64,000 nt of DNA from Paenibacillus illinoisensis NBRC 15959 (GCF_004000925.1 NZ_BIME01000014.1:90499-154498), one strand, 5' to 3'; shown: positions 16,824 to 26,536, numbered from the stretch's first letter. Numbers and translations are program-made. The notes: generated from the letters alone by a model not told the origin.

Positions 16824-19800
16824 ATGACCAGAACAGATTACCCAGTAGAATTGGCTGAACCACTGCTTTCGCTGCGCAAGGCAATGGAGCAGACAGAGGA
16901 CCATACTGCTGTACATGCGTTAACAGATCTGATGAGCAAGGCAGAGATGAAGCAATTGACGATCGCGTTTTGTGGACACTTCTCTGCAGGAAAATCAAGT
17001 TTGATCAATAGTTTATGTGGTAAACGGGTGCTGCCATCAAGCCCTGTGCCGACAAGTGCCAATGTGGTGTCCATTCGCAATGGCGCGCCGCGAGCGCTGA
17101 TTTATACGGCAGCTAACGAAAGCGCTGACAATCAGGAAGTACTCGCAGATCCGCTTGAAGTCTCTCCTGAGCAACTGGAAGAGTACTGCAAGAATGGTGG
17201 TGCATATCGTTCCATTGAAGTGTGGGATGACATCCCTTTGCTGGCAGATGATGCTGTGCTGCTCGATACACCAGGTGTGGACTCGACTGACCGGGGACAT
17301 GGCTTGGCAACACATTCGGCGCTTCACCTTGCTGATGTGGTCTTTTATGTGATGGATTATAACCATGTTCAGTCTGAGAGCAATTTGTCTTTCGCCAAAA
17401 GCCTATCGGATTGGGGGAAGCCGCTGTTTCTCATCGTGAATCAGATTGATAAGCATAGGGAACGTGAGCTAGCGTTTGACGAGTATGTGAAAGGTGTAGA
17501 GGCGATTTTTGACGCGTGGGAAGTCAGATATGATGGGCTCTTGTTCACTTCGCTTCGCGATAAGGATCATCGTTATAACCAATGGCATGTGCTCCCTGAT
17601 TTGATTCAACACATGTTGAACGAGAAGGAAGCACTCATTCGTCATAGTCTTGCAAGTTCGGCCAGTCACATCACCGAGCAGCACATCATCAGACAGGCTG
17701 AACGGCGAGAGGACGAAGAGGCAGCTCTGCTGGACGAAATCGGAGGACAGGAAGGCATTGAACGACTTGAACGAGAGCTGGATAAGTTAAAGGCTGAAGA
17801 AGACGAGCTTCGTGCCAAGCCCTCACGGGAGCGTGAGAAGTTCCGGGGGGAGCTGGAGTCCCTGTTATCGAATGCCAACCTCACTCCTGCAGATATCCGT
17901 ACTTCGGCCGCAGCCTATCTTGAGAGCCGGAAACCTGGATTTCGGGTAGGATTGCTTTTCTCAGGTGGGAAGACCGAACAGGAAAAGCAGCGCCGTGCAG
18001 CTGAGCTCGTTAAAATGCTGCAGGATCAAACTTCGGGTCAAGTGGAAGTGCATATTCGCACCATGCTTCGGAAGCTGGGAGAAGCCCATCAGCTGTGGAA
18101 CACGGACTGGGAACAGGCATTGAATACTGAATTGCCTGTTCTGGATGAAGCACTATTGGAGATGAAACGAAGCGCTGGCGCAGAGGTGTCTCCCGAGTAT
18201 GTGCTTCAATTCAGCAAGGAGGTGCGGGGCGAGATTGAGGCCCGCTACCGCAGGTCGGCCATGATGCTGGTCGACCGGATGCTTGAGGCGCTGGGCGCGC
18301 AGGGCGAAGCCGCGCTTCAGGCGCTGGACGCCAGCCGCGCAGCGGTGCTGGCGCAATCCGCGGCGGCGGCGCGCTATACGGCGCTGCAGCGCGCCGCCGT
18401 CGCCGAGGCAGCAGGGCTGCGCAGCCTGCTGCCTCCTGCGGGCCCTCTCCCCTCCGGGCTGTTGCCGGAGGTGCAGGGCCCGCATGTGCCCGCGCAAGAG
18501 CCGAGCGAAGCTCACGGCTCTGACCCGGGCACATCCGCGTCTGTGGCTGCGCAGCCACAGACGGAAGCGCCGCCGCGCAAAGCTGCGGCGCACATGCAGC
18601 CGGCGGCTGGCGCACAGCGCCGCCGGCGCCTGGACGCAGCTGCGGCACGGCTGGAAGCCGCTGCTGCGCTGGTAGAGCCGTACCCCGCCATGGGGTCGGC
18701 GGTACGGGACCTGCGTGCACGCGCGGCTTCGCTTGCGGGCGGCACGTTTACTCTGGCGCTGTTCGGAGCCTTCAGCGCCGGCAAATCCTCCTTCGCCAAC
18801 GCGTTGCTGGGCGAAGCTGTACTCCCTGTATCGCCGCATCCAACGACAGCGGCGATTAACCGGATCATGGCTCCGGCCGGAGGCGCGGAGCATGGAACGG
18901 CCCGGGTCCGCATGAAGACCCTGGCCGCGTTTCAGGAAGATCTGGCCTATTCCTTCCGTTTGCTTGGATTGGGCGAACCGGGAGCGGATTGGCAGAAACG
19001 GGTCCAGTCCTTATCGCCCCAAGATGTACATCCCGCAGGACGGCCGCACTACAGCTTCCTGCAGGCGGCAGCTGCAGGCTGGGATGACACGATGGATCAG
19101 CTTGGTCAAGATGTTCAGGTAGACCTTAACGGATACCGAAATTTTGTGGCCAATGAACGGAAATCCTGCTTTGTCGACAGCATTGATCTGTACTACAGCT
19201 GTGACGTTACGGAGCAAGGCATTGTGCTGGTCGATACACCTGGGGCCGATTCGGTGAATGCACGTCATACGGGTGTTACATTCAATTATATGAAGAATGC
19301 GGATGCGCTTATCTTTGTAACCTACTACAACCATGCTTTCTCCCAGGGGGATCGACAGTTTCTCAACCAACTGGGACGGGTGAAAGACAGCTCGGCCATG
19401 GACCAGATGTTCTTCGTGGTGAATGCCAGTGACTTATCATCATCCGAAGATGAACTTGAACAGGTACTGGAGCATGTCAGTACGCAGCTTCGAACGAATG
19501 GGATTCGGGCCCCACGATTGTTTCCGGTTTCCAGCCTGCTTGCCATGGAAGGCAAAAGCATGGGAGATGCGGATATGCTTGAGCAATCCGGTTTCCTTCG
19601 TTTTGAGGAAGAGTTCAATCGGTTTGCCGGCACAGAACTTGCTGACCTTGCGGTTGGAGGTGCTGCCGAAGAACTGTCGAGGGTTATCCAGCGGTTAGAT
19701 CAGCGTGCACACGATGCGGTTCAGGGTGAAGAAGTGCTGCAGCAGCGGAGGCAGGAACTGCATGCCGTCATGGATCAGTCTCTCGTGCGAATCCGAACCC

Positions 19801-20498
19801 TTGCCGAGCGCTCCATGAGAGAAGAGCTTGCTCAGGAGACGGCTGAATTGCTCTTTCATGTTAGACAGCGGCTGGGTTATCGACTGGGGCTCTTTATGGC
19901 AGAAGCGTTTCATCCTTCCGTTCTGCGGGAAGACCGTGGTAATCTAAAAGGTGCATTTGCAGCATGCGGACGTGAACTGCTGCGTATGATCGCTGTAGAG
20001 CTGGAACAGGAATTGCTTGCGACGACACTCCGACTGGAACAGGCAGGGAAGAGCTGGTTAATGAGACAGATCGATGATTGCGTTCAGGAACTTAAAGAGC
20101 GATCAGGCGGAATGGATCTTTCGCTTGCTTTTAATGAGAACTGGAGTACACCTGTGCTCGAGGAAATCCGGCTGGAGGAACCGTCAGGATGGAAAACGTA
20201 TCTCAGTTACTTCCGCAACCCTAAGCAATTCTTTGAAGGTGAGGGGAGACAACGACTCCAGGAAGCGCTCGATCCGGTCATCAAACAAATGGTGGCTGGC
20301 GCTCTTCCTGCTGCACAGGAAAAACTGGTTCAGTTCTATGATGCCCAACTGCACCAGTCGCTGCAGCATCAAGCCAGCCAGTTGGAAGAGCGACTGAAAG
20401 AAGCTGTTGCCGCATTGAATGAGACACTGACAAGTGGCGTTCCAGCAGAGGAATGGTACAGTCTTTCAGCCCAAGTGCAGCAATTCGTACACGAATAA
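16824..20498 (+). CDS. dynA: Dynamin-like GTPase with two fused dynamin modules (DynA-like)
   Basis: A 1224-residue membrane-remodelling GTPase. The first module has P-loop GHFSAGKSS (51-59), G3 DTPG (148-151) and G4 NQIDK. The second has GAFSAGKSS (648-656), G3 DTPG (804-807) and a G4 NASD. Helical stalk segments follow each GTPase. This two-headed layout is that of Bacillus DynA (YpbR, about 1190 residues), which tethers and fuses membranes and protects against phage and antibiotics. The linker (about 500-640) is Ala/Pro/Arg-rich, predicted disordered, far richer in GC than the rest and packed with perfect inverted repeats (separate entry). The reading frame stays open through it. It is probably monocistronic, with a terminator directly after. 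Confidence 0.93.
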   Translation: MTRTDYPVELAEPLLSLRKAMEQTEDHTAVHALTDLMSKAEMKQLTIAFCGHFSAGKSSLINSLCGKRVLPSSPVPTSANVVSIRNGAPRALIYTAANESADNQEVLADPLEVSPEQLEEYCKNGGAYRSIEVWDDIPLLADDAVLLDTPGVDSTDRGHGLATHSALHLADVVFYVMDYNHVQSESNLSFAKSLSDWGKPLFLIVNQIDKHRERELAFDEYVKGVEAIFDAWEVRYDGLLFTSLRDKDHRYNQWHVLPDLIQHMLNEKEALIRHSLASSASHITEQHIIRQAERREDEEAALLDEIGGQEGIERLERELDKLKAEEDELRAKPSREREKFRGELESLLSNANLTPADIRTSAAAYLESRKPGFRVGLLFSGGKTEQEKQRRAAELVKMLQDQTSGQVEVHIRTMLRKLGEAHQLWNTDWEQALNTELPVLDEALLEMKRSAGAEVSPEYVLQFSKEVRGEIEARYRRSAMMLVDRMLEALGAQGEAALQALDASRAAVLAQSAAAARYTALQRAAVAEAAGLRSLLPPAGPLPSGLLPEVQGPHVPAQEPSEAHGSDPGTSASVAAQPQTEAPPRKAAAHMQPAAGAQRRRRLDAAAARLEAAAALVEPYPAMGSAVRDLRARAASLAGGTFTLALFGAFSAGKSSFANALLGEAVLPVSPHPTTAAINRIMAPAGGAEHGTARVRMKTLAAFQEDLAYSFRLLGLGEPGADWQKRVQSLSPQDVHPAGRPHYSFLQAAAAGWDDTMDQLGQDVQVDLNGYRNFVANERKSCFVDSIDLYYSCDVTEQGIVLVDTPGADSVNARHTGVTFNYMKNADALIFVTYYNHAFSQGDRQFLNQLGRVKDSSAMDQMFFVVNASDLSSSEDELEQVLEHVSTQLRTNGIRAPRLFPVSSLLAMEGKSMGDADMLEQSGFLRFEEEFNRFAGTELADLAVGGAAEELSRVIQRLDQRAHDAVQGEEVLQQRRQELHAVMDQSLVRIRTLAERSMREELAQETAELLFHVRQRLGYRLGLFMAEAFHPSVLREDRGNLKGAFAACGRELLRMIAVELEQELLATTLRLEQAGKSWLMRQIDDCVQELKERSGGMDLSLAFNENWSTPVLEEIRLEEPSGWKTYLSYFRNPKQFFEGEGRQRLQEALDPVIKQMVAGALPAAQEKLVQFYDAQLHQSLQHQASQLEERLKEAVAALNETLTSGVPAEEWYSLSAQVQQFVHE
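18406..18707 (+). repeat. Array of GC-rich palindromes inside the dynA linker
   Basis: Consecutive inverted repeats almost touch one another. 18406-18434: AGGCAGCA..TGCTGCCT around GGCTGCGCAGCC, one bulge. 18437-18484: ten-base arms with a nested seven-base pair. 18484-18534: nine-base ATGTGCCCG/CGGGCACAT arms with nested AGAGCCG/CGGCTCT. 18538-18563: a perfect 26-base palindrome. 18567-18591: seven-base arms. 18600-18626: eight-base CCGGCGGC/GCCGCCGG arms. 18678-18707: CCGTACC/GGTACGG arms. All lie in frame in the disordered linker. Confidence 0.85.
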
Positions 20499-20531
20499 GT
20501 ATACACGTAGAGTGTATGCATATGTATCTGC

Positions 20532-20575
20532 AAAAAGGCTCCTGACCGACCAGGTCATACAGGGAGCCTTTTTTT
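20532..20575 (+). terminator. dynA terminator
   Basis: AAAAAGGCTCC and GGAGCCTTTTTTT form the outer stem, with an inner TGACC/GGTCA pairing, then a T-run. Confidence 0.9.
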
Positions 20576-20766
20576 GTCCGAACAACCTGAAACAAAGAGA
20601 ATATTCAAACATTTGATTGATAGGTGGTCTTTTATTCCTGTTAATGACGCATTAAGGAGAAAGTAGCCTGAATATGGTCAGTTATTCGCTTTGCCGCGAA
20701 TGGGGGACGGTGATAAACTTCATAAATGTTCATACCGTTTTTGAACGAGACAAGAGGAGGAGAAAC

Positions 20767-22539
20767 ATGGATGTTCTCAGGCAACTGCAAACCTTTTTTT
20801 GGGAAAAGCGCACGTATTTATTTGTATCAATCTTGTTCCTCGCCATAGCGACCGCGCTCGGGCTGGTGTATCCGAATTTGCTCAGGATACTGATTGATGA
20901 TGTAATTATACCGCGCAATTTTGAAGACGTTCCCATACTTGCTTTAACCGTGTTAGGTGTTGTGATTTTGAAAGCGGGTATGCAGTTTTTACACGGGTTT
21001 TATGGAGGACGGCTTGGTAACTTCCTGGCGTACCGACTGCGTAACGCATGTTACGAAAAGCTTCAATTTTTATCCTTCCGGTATTATGATACGGCCAAGA
21101 CGGGTGATCTGATGTCCCGCCTCACGGGAGACCTGGAAGCCATCCGCAACTTTATCGGATTTGGCTTCGCACAGATCCTCAACATGGTTTTGATGGTCGT
21201 ATTCGGCGCAATCATGATGATGACGATGAGTTGGCAGCTTACCCTGCTGACGCTCATATGTATTCCTCTGCTTGCCTTTGTTGCGCTAAGATTTGAATCC
21301 CAGATCCATCCTGCATTCCAGGAGATGCGACTGGCGCTCAGTTCATTGACGACAGCCGTACAGGAAAATATTACTGGAGTGCGTACCGTAAAATCTTTTG
21401 CACGTGAGCCTTACGAAGTGGAGAAGTTTTCCACACGCAACGAGCGTTATAAAACGAATCAGATTCATGCTGCAACATTGTGGAGTCGTTATTTTCCCAT
21501 CATGGAGATTCTTGCTTCTGTAAGCGTTGTACTCCTTCTTATCATTGGAGGAAGAATGGTCATTAATCGGACCTTGTCACTTGGTGAACTCGTTGCCTTT
21601 TTCAGTTTGATCTGGTACATAATCGGACCAATGTGGAACCTTGGATTCCATATCAACAACTATACGCAATCCAAAGCTTCGGGCGAACGGGTGCTTGAAC
21701 TGCTGAATACACCGGTGGACGTGCAGGAGACAGAAGATCCAATCATTGTCGAGGCTGATCAGGTAAAGGGGCATGTAACGTTTGATTCTGTAACCTTTGC
21801 GTATGGCAATAAAATGGCGGCCGTAACCGATATCAATTTTGATGCACCTCCGGGCTCGGTTATCGGTTTCCTCGGAGGCACAGGTTCCGGTAAATCCACC
21901 ATTATTCAGCTCTTGATGCGTGCGTATAACGTCAATTCGGGAACCATCAAATTGGATGGCAAAAATATTAAGGACATGGGGATACGCAGCTTGCGGAGCC
22001 AGATCGCATCCGTATTTCAGGAAACGTTCCTGTTCTCTTCCAGCATACGCAACAATATCTCGTATGGTCTCAAAAACGTAAGCATGGATGACATTATTCG
22101 GGCAGCGAAGCTGGCCAAAGCACATGATTTCATTATGGAGTTTCCGGACGGATATGACACGGTTGTTGGTGAACGAGGCATGGGTCTCTCCGGCGGTCAG
22201 AAACAGCGGATTGCGATTGCAAGAGCCTTGCTCAAAAATCCGAAAATTCTAGTACTTGATGATGCAACTAGTGCAGTGGATATGGAGACCGAGCATGAGA
22301 TCCAGTCCGGTTTCCAGGAAGTTATGCGAGGAAGAACAACCTTTATCATTGCACACCGGATTTCCTCACTGCGACATGCAGATGAGATCCTGGTACTGGA
22401 TGAAGGGCGTGTCGTTCAGCGCGGCACACACAAACGTCTTATTGAAGAACCTGGACCATATCAGGATGTTTACAAAATTCAATACGCAGACTACATCGCC
22501 CGCGGCAAGCGGGAGGCTGGGGAGCAGGTGAACTCATGA
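20767..22539 (+). CDS. Heterodimeric ABC exporter, subunit with degenerate ATP site
   Basis: A 590-residue half-transporter with an N-terminal six-helix membrane domain and a C-terminal nucleotide-binding domain: Walker A at 371-378 (GTGSGKST), signature LSGGQ (474-478), Walker B ending LDD (498-499). Aspartate 499 replaces the catalytic glutamate, while the signature is intact. The partner gene overlaps by four bases. Layout and asymmetry resemble Bacillus BmrC/BmrD and other type IV multidrug exporters. The start at 20767 follows GGAGG by six bases; a longer frame from 20674 would add 31 non-conserved residues. Substrate unknown; drug or lipid export is the family norm. Confidence 0.9.
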   Translation: MDVLRQLQTFFWEKRTYLFVSILFLAIATALGLVYPNLLRILIDDVIIPRNFEDVPILALTVLGVVILKAGMQFLHGFYGGRLGNFLAYRLRNACYEKLQFLSFRYYDTAKTGDLMSRLTGDLEAIRNFIGFGFAQILNMVLMVVFGAIMMMTMSWQLTLLTLICIPLLAFVALRFESQIHPAFQEMRLALSSLTTAVQENITGVRTVKSFAREPYEVEKFSTRNERYKTNQIHAATLWSRYFPIMEILASVSVVLLLIIGGRMVINRTLSLGELVAFFSLIWYIIGPMWNLGFHINNYTQSKASGERVLELLNTPVDVQETEDPIIVEADQVKGHVTFDSVTFAYGNKMAAVTDINFDAPPGSVIGFLGGTGSGKSTIIQLLMRAYNVNSGTIKLDGKNIKDMGIRSLRSQIASVFQETFLFSSSIRNNISYGLKNVSMDDIIRAAKLAKAHDFIMEFPDGYDTVVGERGMGLSGGQKQRIAIARALLKNPKILVLDDATSAVDMETEHEIQSGFQEVMRGRTTFIIAHRISSLRHADEILVLDEGRVVQRGTHKRLIEEPGPYQDVYKIQYADYIARGKREAGEQVNS

Positions 22540-24386
22540 GTGCCGAAACGGTAGCAGACAGGCGCGAGGTCAAAGGGACCTCTGAGAAGAATATAAATGA
22601 ACGATTCGTTTATCAGGACGATGAGATCATTGAGAAACCGTTTAACTGGAAAGAATTTGGACGTTTGTTCGGCTATATGAAACCTTACGCAAGGCAGCTT
22701 CTGCCGCTGATCATATTGATGATGATTTTGGGTACGATCACGAAATTATCGGTTCCTTTCTTGATCAGTCTGGCGATTGACAGAGCCATAGCACCGGAGA
22801 GCGGACTGCCAAGCATGACCCTGTTATATATTATTGGGGGTTCGGTACTCCTGCTCTATCTCATTCAATGGGCTGCCAATACGTACCGGATCAAATTAAC
22901 CAACATTATAGGACAGCGGGTCATTTATGACCTTCGCTCGGATCTGTTCAAACATATTCAGAAACTGTCCTTTAACTTTTTTGACAAAAGACCGGCGGGG
23001 TCCGTACTCGTTCGTGTCACGAATGATATCAACTCATTGCAGGATTTGTTCACCAATGGTGCAGTCAACGTCATGATCGACTGCGTGCAGTTATTGGGAA
23101 TTATCGTTATTTTGATGCTTATCAACTGGAAACTCGGCCTTGCCGTTATTATTACGGTACCGATCATGTTTATTATCTCCACCAAGCTGCGCGTATTGAT
23201 CCGCCGTGCCTGGCAGGATGTACGCATGAAGAACTCCCGCATCAACTCCCACTTGAATGAATCCATTCAGGGGATTCGAGTGACTCAGGCGTATACACAG
23301 GAAAAAGAAAACATGAAATACTTTGACAACATGAACATGTCCAGCAAAAAATCATGGGACAAAGCATCAGCCATGAACCAGGGCTTTGGACCGCTTATTG
23401 AAATTACCGGCGGTTTCGGTACATTGATCCTGTTCTGGTTTGGTGCCTACCTGATTCAAGATGGTCAGTTAACTGTTGGTTTGCTTGTAGCCTTCGCCAA
23501 CTATGTCGGTAACTTCTGGGATCCGATCAACCGTCTGGGCCAGATGTACAATCAACTGCTGGTAGCTATGGCTTCCTCCGAACGTATTTTCGAATTCATG
23601 GATGAGGAACCAAGCATTGCAAACAAACCGGGTGCGAAGCCGATTCCTTCTATTAAAGGCGATATCGTTTTTGACAATGTCGTTTTTGAATACGAGAAAG
23701 GCAGACAGGCGCTTAAAGGAATCAGCTTTAAGGCTGCAGCAGGCGAGTCCATTGCACTGGTTGGTCACACCGGCTCAGGAAAAAGTACAATTATCAACCT
23801 GATTAGCCGCTTCTATGATATTTCCGGAGGAAGACTGACGATTGACGGCCATGATATACAGGATATTAGGGTTGAGAGTCTGCGCAGTCAGGTAAGCATT
23901 GTCTTGCAGGATACCTTTATCTTCTCCGGAACGATTCGAGACAATATTCGATTTGGCAGACTGGATGCAACAAATGAAGAAGTGGAGGAGGCTGCGAAGG
24001 CAGTCAATGCTCACGAATTTATTATGAAGCTGCCTGGTGGATATGATACGGAGGTTGAAGAAAGAGGAAACGTGCTGTCCATGGGACAACGGCAGCTGTT
24101 GTCCTTCGCCCGTGCCTTGCTCGCGGATCCACGGATTCTTATTTTGGATGAAGCAACAGCAAGCATCGATACCGAGACAGAGCTCAAAATTCAGGAAGCA
24201 CTGAAAGTGCTGCTTAAAGGCAGAACCTCTTTCATGGTCGCTCACCGACTCTCGACGATCCGGAATGCAGATAACATTATTGTGCTCGATCACGGTGAAA
24301 TCAAGGAAGAAGGAAACCATGAGCAACTTATCCAGAAACAAGGAGTTTATAATGGATTAATAGAAGCTCAATACAGATTTTTGTAA
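22536..24386 (+). CDS. Heterodimeric ABC exporter, catalytically complete subunit
   Basis: A 616-residue half-transporter with an extra charged N-terminal region of about 45 residues before the six-helix membrane domain. The nucleotide-binding domain has Walker A at 410-418 (GHTGSGKST), a degenerate signature LSMGQ (514-518) and Walker B with the catalytic glutamate (D538-E539). Paired with the preceding subunit this gives one consensus ATP site (this Walker motif with LSGGQ) and one degenerate site (LDD with LSMGQ). Its ATG overlaps the upstream stop by four bases, indicating translational coupling and a fixed 1:1 ratio. Confidence 0.9.
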   Translation: MSAETVADRREVKGTSEKNINERFVYQDDEIIEKPFNWKEFGRLFGYMKPYARQLLPLIILMMILGTITKLSVPFLISLAIDRAIAPESGLPSMTLLYIIGGSVLLLYLIQWAANTYRIKLTNIIGQRVIYDLRSDLFKHIQKLSFNFFDKRPAGSVLVRVTNDINSLQDLFTNGAVNVMIDCVQLLGIIVILMLINWKLGLAVIITVPIMFIISTKLRVLIRRAWQDVRMKNSRINSHLNESIQGIRVTQAYTQEKENMKYFDNMNMSSKKSWDKASAMNQGFGPLIEITGGFGTLILFWFGAYLIQDGQLTVGLLVAFANYVGNFWDPINRLGQMYNQLLVAMASSERIFEFMDEEPSIANKPGAKPIPSIKGDIVFDNVVFEYEKGRQALKGISFKAAAGESIALVGHTGSGKSTIINLISRFYDISGGRLTIDGHDIQDIRVESLRSQVSIVLQDTFIFSGTIRDNIRFGRLDATNEEVEEAAKAVNAHEFIMKLPGGYDTEVEERGNVLSMGQRQLLSFARALLADPRILILDEATASIDTETELKIQEALKVLLKGRTSFMVAHRLSTIRNADNIIVLDHGEIKEEGNHEQLIQKQGVYNGLIEAQYRFL

Positions 24387-24436
24387 AAATTGATCGAAAA
24401 AACACAAAAAATCTTGTAAAATTCACAAGAAAAATA

Positions 24437-24537
24437 GGGAGCACCCTTGCAATCTTTAACCAAAACCCCGAAAATAGAGAGACAGATATAGAAGATTTCT
24501 CTTTGGGAGGATTGGAAAGAACATGTGGGGTGCTCCT
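24437..24537 (+). repeat. Long-range inverted repeat enclosing the purT ribosome binding site
   Basis: GGAGCACCC (24438-24446) pairs perfectly with GGGTGCTCC (24528-24536), which begins just after the purT ATG and is followed by TTTTA. The loop holds the ribosome binding site. It might act as an attenuator or translational switch. No purine riboswitch core is visible. Confidence 0.4.
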
Positions 24538-25710
24538 TTTACGGCTCAAGCCAAAAAAATGCTACTGCTGGGTAGCGGAGAATTGGGAAAAGAGGTCGTT
24601 ATTGAGGCCCATCGACTGGGAGTTGAAACGATCGCTGTTGATCGTTATGACAATGCACCTGCCATGCAGGTAGCACACCGGTCTTACTGCATCGACATGT
24701 TAGATGCCGAAGCTTTGAAACAATTGATCCGCAAGGAAAAACCTCATTACATCGTACCGGAGATCGAAGCGATTGCGACAGAAGCCTTGTTGGAGCTTGA
24801 AGAAGAGGGATTTTGTGTTGTGCCGACGGCACGTGCTGCCCGTTTAACCATGGATCGCGAAGGCATCCGGCGTTTGGCGGCAGAACAATTGAAACTTCCG
24901 ACAGCAGCCTATCTATTTGCGAACAACTTGGAAGAGCTTCAAGAAGCCGTTCGTGAACTGGGTACACCTTGTGTGATCAAACCATTGATGAGTTCTTCCG
25001 GTAAAGGGCAGAGTGTATGCCGCACGCCGGATGACGTGGAGAATTGCTGGAATATCGCTCTTTCTGGAGCGCGCGGCAAATCTGTACGTGTCATCGTGGA
25101 GAGCTTTGTGAAATTTGACAGTGAAATAACGCTGCTCACCGTAAGATCTGTATCAGGAACTGTATTTTGTCCTCCGATTGGTCACATTCAGAAGGATGGA
25201 GATTATGTCGAATCTTGGCAGCCGCATGCAATGACTCCGCAGCAATGGGAGCAAGCTTGTCATATTGCCAAGTCTGTTACCGATGAGCTAGGTGGTTATG
25301 GACTGTTCGGTGTCGAACTATTCTTGACTTCGGACGGAGTTGTGTTCAGCGAGGTATCACCTCGTCCGCATGATACAGGTATGGTTACCATGGTAACGCA
25401 AGATAGCTCCGAGTTTGCGCTGCATGTGCGTGCAATTCTGGGTTTCCCTGTAACAGATGTACATCTGCTTACACCTGGAGCCTCAGCTACGCTGAAGGCC
25501 AATCATGAAACATCCGACTTTACTATAGGCGGGATTGAAGAAGCACTGGCTCTTCCACGTACGCAGGTTCGTGTATTTGGCAAACCTGAGGTCAAAGTGG
25601 GACGCCGGATGGCTGTGGCACTTAGTGCAGGCCAATATGTGGAAGAAGCTCGAAAAACGGCGGTTCAAGCCGCAAATATGCTGAAAGTGGAGGTAAATCA
25701 TGTCCAATAA
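24523..25710 (+). CDS. purT: Formate-dependent phosphoribosylglycinamide formyltransferase
   Basis: An ATP-grasp enzyme of 395 residues that makes formyl-GAR from GAR, formate and ATP, a folate-independent route for step three of purine synthesis. It carries LLLGSGELGKEVVIEAHRLG at the N-terminus, PHYIVPEIEAIATE, the ATP-binding MSSSGKGQS loop, and FSEVSPRPHDTGMVT with metal-binding Glu. Length equals E. coli PurT. GGGAGG lies 12 bases upstream. It overlaps the following acetyltransferase gene by 11 bases and lies apart from any pur operon. An inverted repeat spans its initiation region. Confidence 0.96.
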   Translation: MWGAPFTAQAKKMLLLGSGELGKEVVIEAHRLGVETIAVDRYDNAPAMQVAHRSYCIDMLDAEALKQLIRKEKPHYIVPEIEAIATEALLELEEEGFCVVPTARAARLTMDREGIRRLAAEQLKLPTAAYLFANNLEELQEAVRELGTPCVIKPLMSSSGKGQSVCRTPDDVENCWNIALSGARGKSVRVIVESFVKFDSEITLLTVRSVSGTVFCPPIGHIQKDGDYVESWQPHAMTPQQWEQACHIAKSVTDELGGYGLFGVELFLTSDGVVFSEVSPRPHDTGMVTMVTQDSSEFALHVRAILGFPVTDVHLLTPGASATLKANHETSDFTIGGIEEALALPRTQVRVFGKPEVKVGRRMAVALSAGQYVEEARKTAVQAANMLKVEVNHVQ

Positions 25711-26158
25711 TGCCCAGGCCCCTGTACTGACGATCCGAGAGTGTGAACTGCGAGATGCTGAAGCGGTAACGGGACTGATGCGAGAGGTCAGCTATCCGAC
25801 AACAGCCAATGTTATGAAAGAGCGCATTGAAGGTTTGGAGAGTAATCCAAACGCGTGCATGCTTGTTGCCGAAGTGGATGAACAAATTATTGGTATGATC
25901 GGCTTGCAATGTGTGCAAAGTCATGCCTATCCAGAACCTGCCGCTCAAATTACGTCCTTGATTGTAGGGCAAGAGTACCGTGGAGGCGGAATTGGCCGTC
26001 GTCTGATGGCTCGTGCTGAGGACTGGGGCAGACAGCAAGGTGGGAAACAATTGTTTGTCACCGGTGCGAATCGTGAAGTTGCTTCATCAACGTATTCTTT
26101 CTATGAGCATATTGGCTTTCAAAAGAGAGGATATCGTTTCAGTAAAGTCCTTCTATAG
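25700..26158 (+). CDS. GNAT-family N-acetyltransferase
   Basis: A 152-residue acetyl-CoA-dependent acetyltransferase. Motif A is visible as SLIVGQEYRGGGIGRRLMARAEDWGR, with QEYRGGGIGRRL as the acetyl-CoA loop, followed by SSTYSFYEHIGFQKRGYR at the C-terminus. GGAGG sits inside the end of purT and the ATG overlaps that gene by 11 bases, so the two are co-translated. The substrate cannot be read from the sequence; a small molecule is as likely as a protein. Confidence 0.88.
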   Translation: MSNNAQAPVLTIRECELRDAEAVTGLMREVSYPTTANVMKERIEGLESNPNACMLVAEVDEQIIGMIGLQCVQSHAYPEPAAQITSLIVGQEYRGGGIGRRLMARAEDWGRQQGGKQLFVTGANREVASSTYSFYEHIGFQKRGYRFSKVLL

Positions 26159-26220
26159 AAAAGATTCTTCAAAATAAGGTACCTATTCCTCAACCAGATC
26201 GTTGATGTACAGGTAACTCG

Positions 26221-26263
26221 AGACATTCGGACAAGATGTATTTATTCCGGATGTCTTTTTTTT
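26221..26263 (+). terminator. purT-GNAT terminator
   Basis: AGACAT..CGG (26221-26230) pairs with CCG..ATGTCT (26247-26256), followed by a T-run. Confidence 0.88.
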
Positions 26264-26328
26264 GGTTAAATAAGGACGCCCCTTAAAGGATGGTTTTCAT
26301 ATATGATAGTGTGTAGTAGGCAGTCCAC

Positions 26329-26457
26329 ATGAAAAAAACTGTTAAGCCATATACAATTGGGACAGGCAATGAGGCTATCATGTATTTGGTACCCTATCAA
26401 AACTATAATCCAACTTCTACTGCACCTACGGAAATAGGTTCATGTCTTAAAGCGTGA
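26329..26457 (+). CDS. Possible 42-residue peptide
   Basis: An ATG frame in the 457-base gap between the GNAT and CAP genes encodes MKKTVKPYTIGTGNEAIMYL and 22 further residues. No good ribosome binding site precedes it (only TAGGCAG) and I recognise no family. It may be chance or a gene remnant. Confidence 0.2.
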   Translation: MKKTVKPYTIGTGNEAIMYLVPYQNYNPTSTAPTEIGSCLKA

Positions 26458-26536
26458 CTTAAACATTTAAACCAGTTTGATGCTTTTGAAACGAAGTTAA
26501 AGATTACAAAAAAGTAACTTTTCCATAATTTATAGG

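Noticed and set aside
18153..18893. Open frame of 246 codons antisense to the dynA linker
   Set aside because: It exists because GC-rich DNA has few stop codons; Arg-rich composition and no ribosome binding site.
24387..24522. Purine or ZTP riboswitch ahead of purT
   Set aside because: No conserved core sequence of either class is visible; only the long-range inverted repeat remains.
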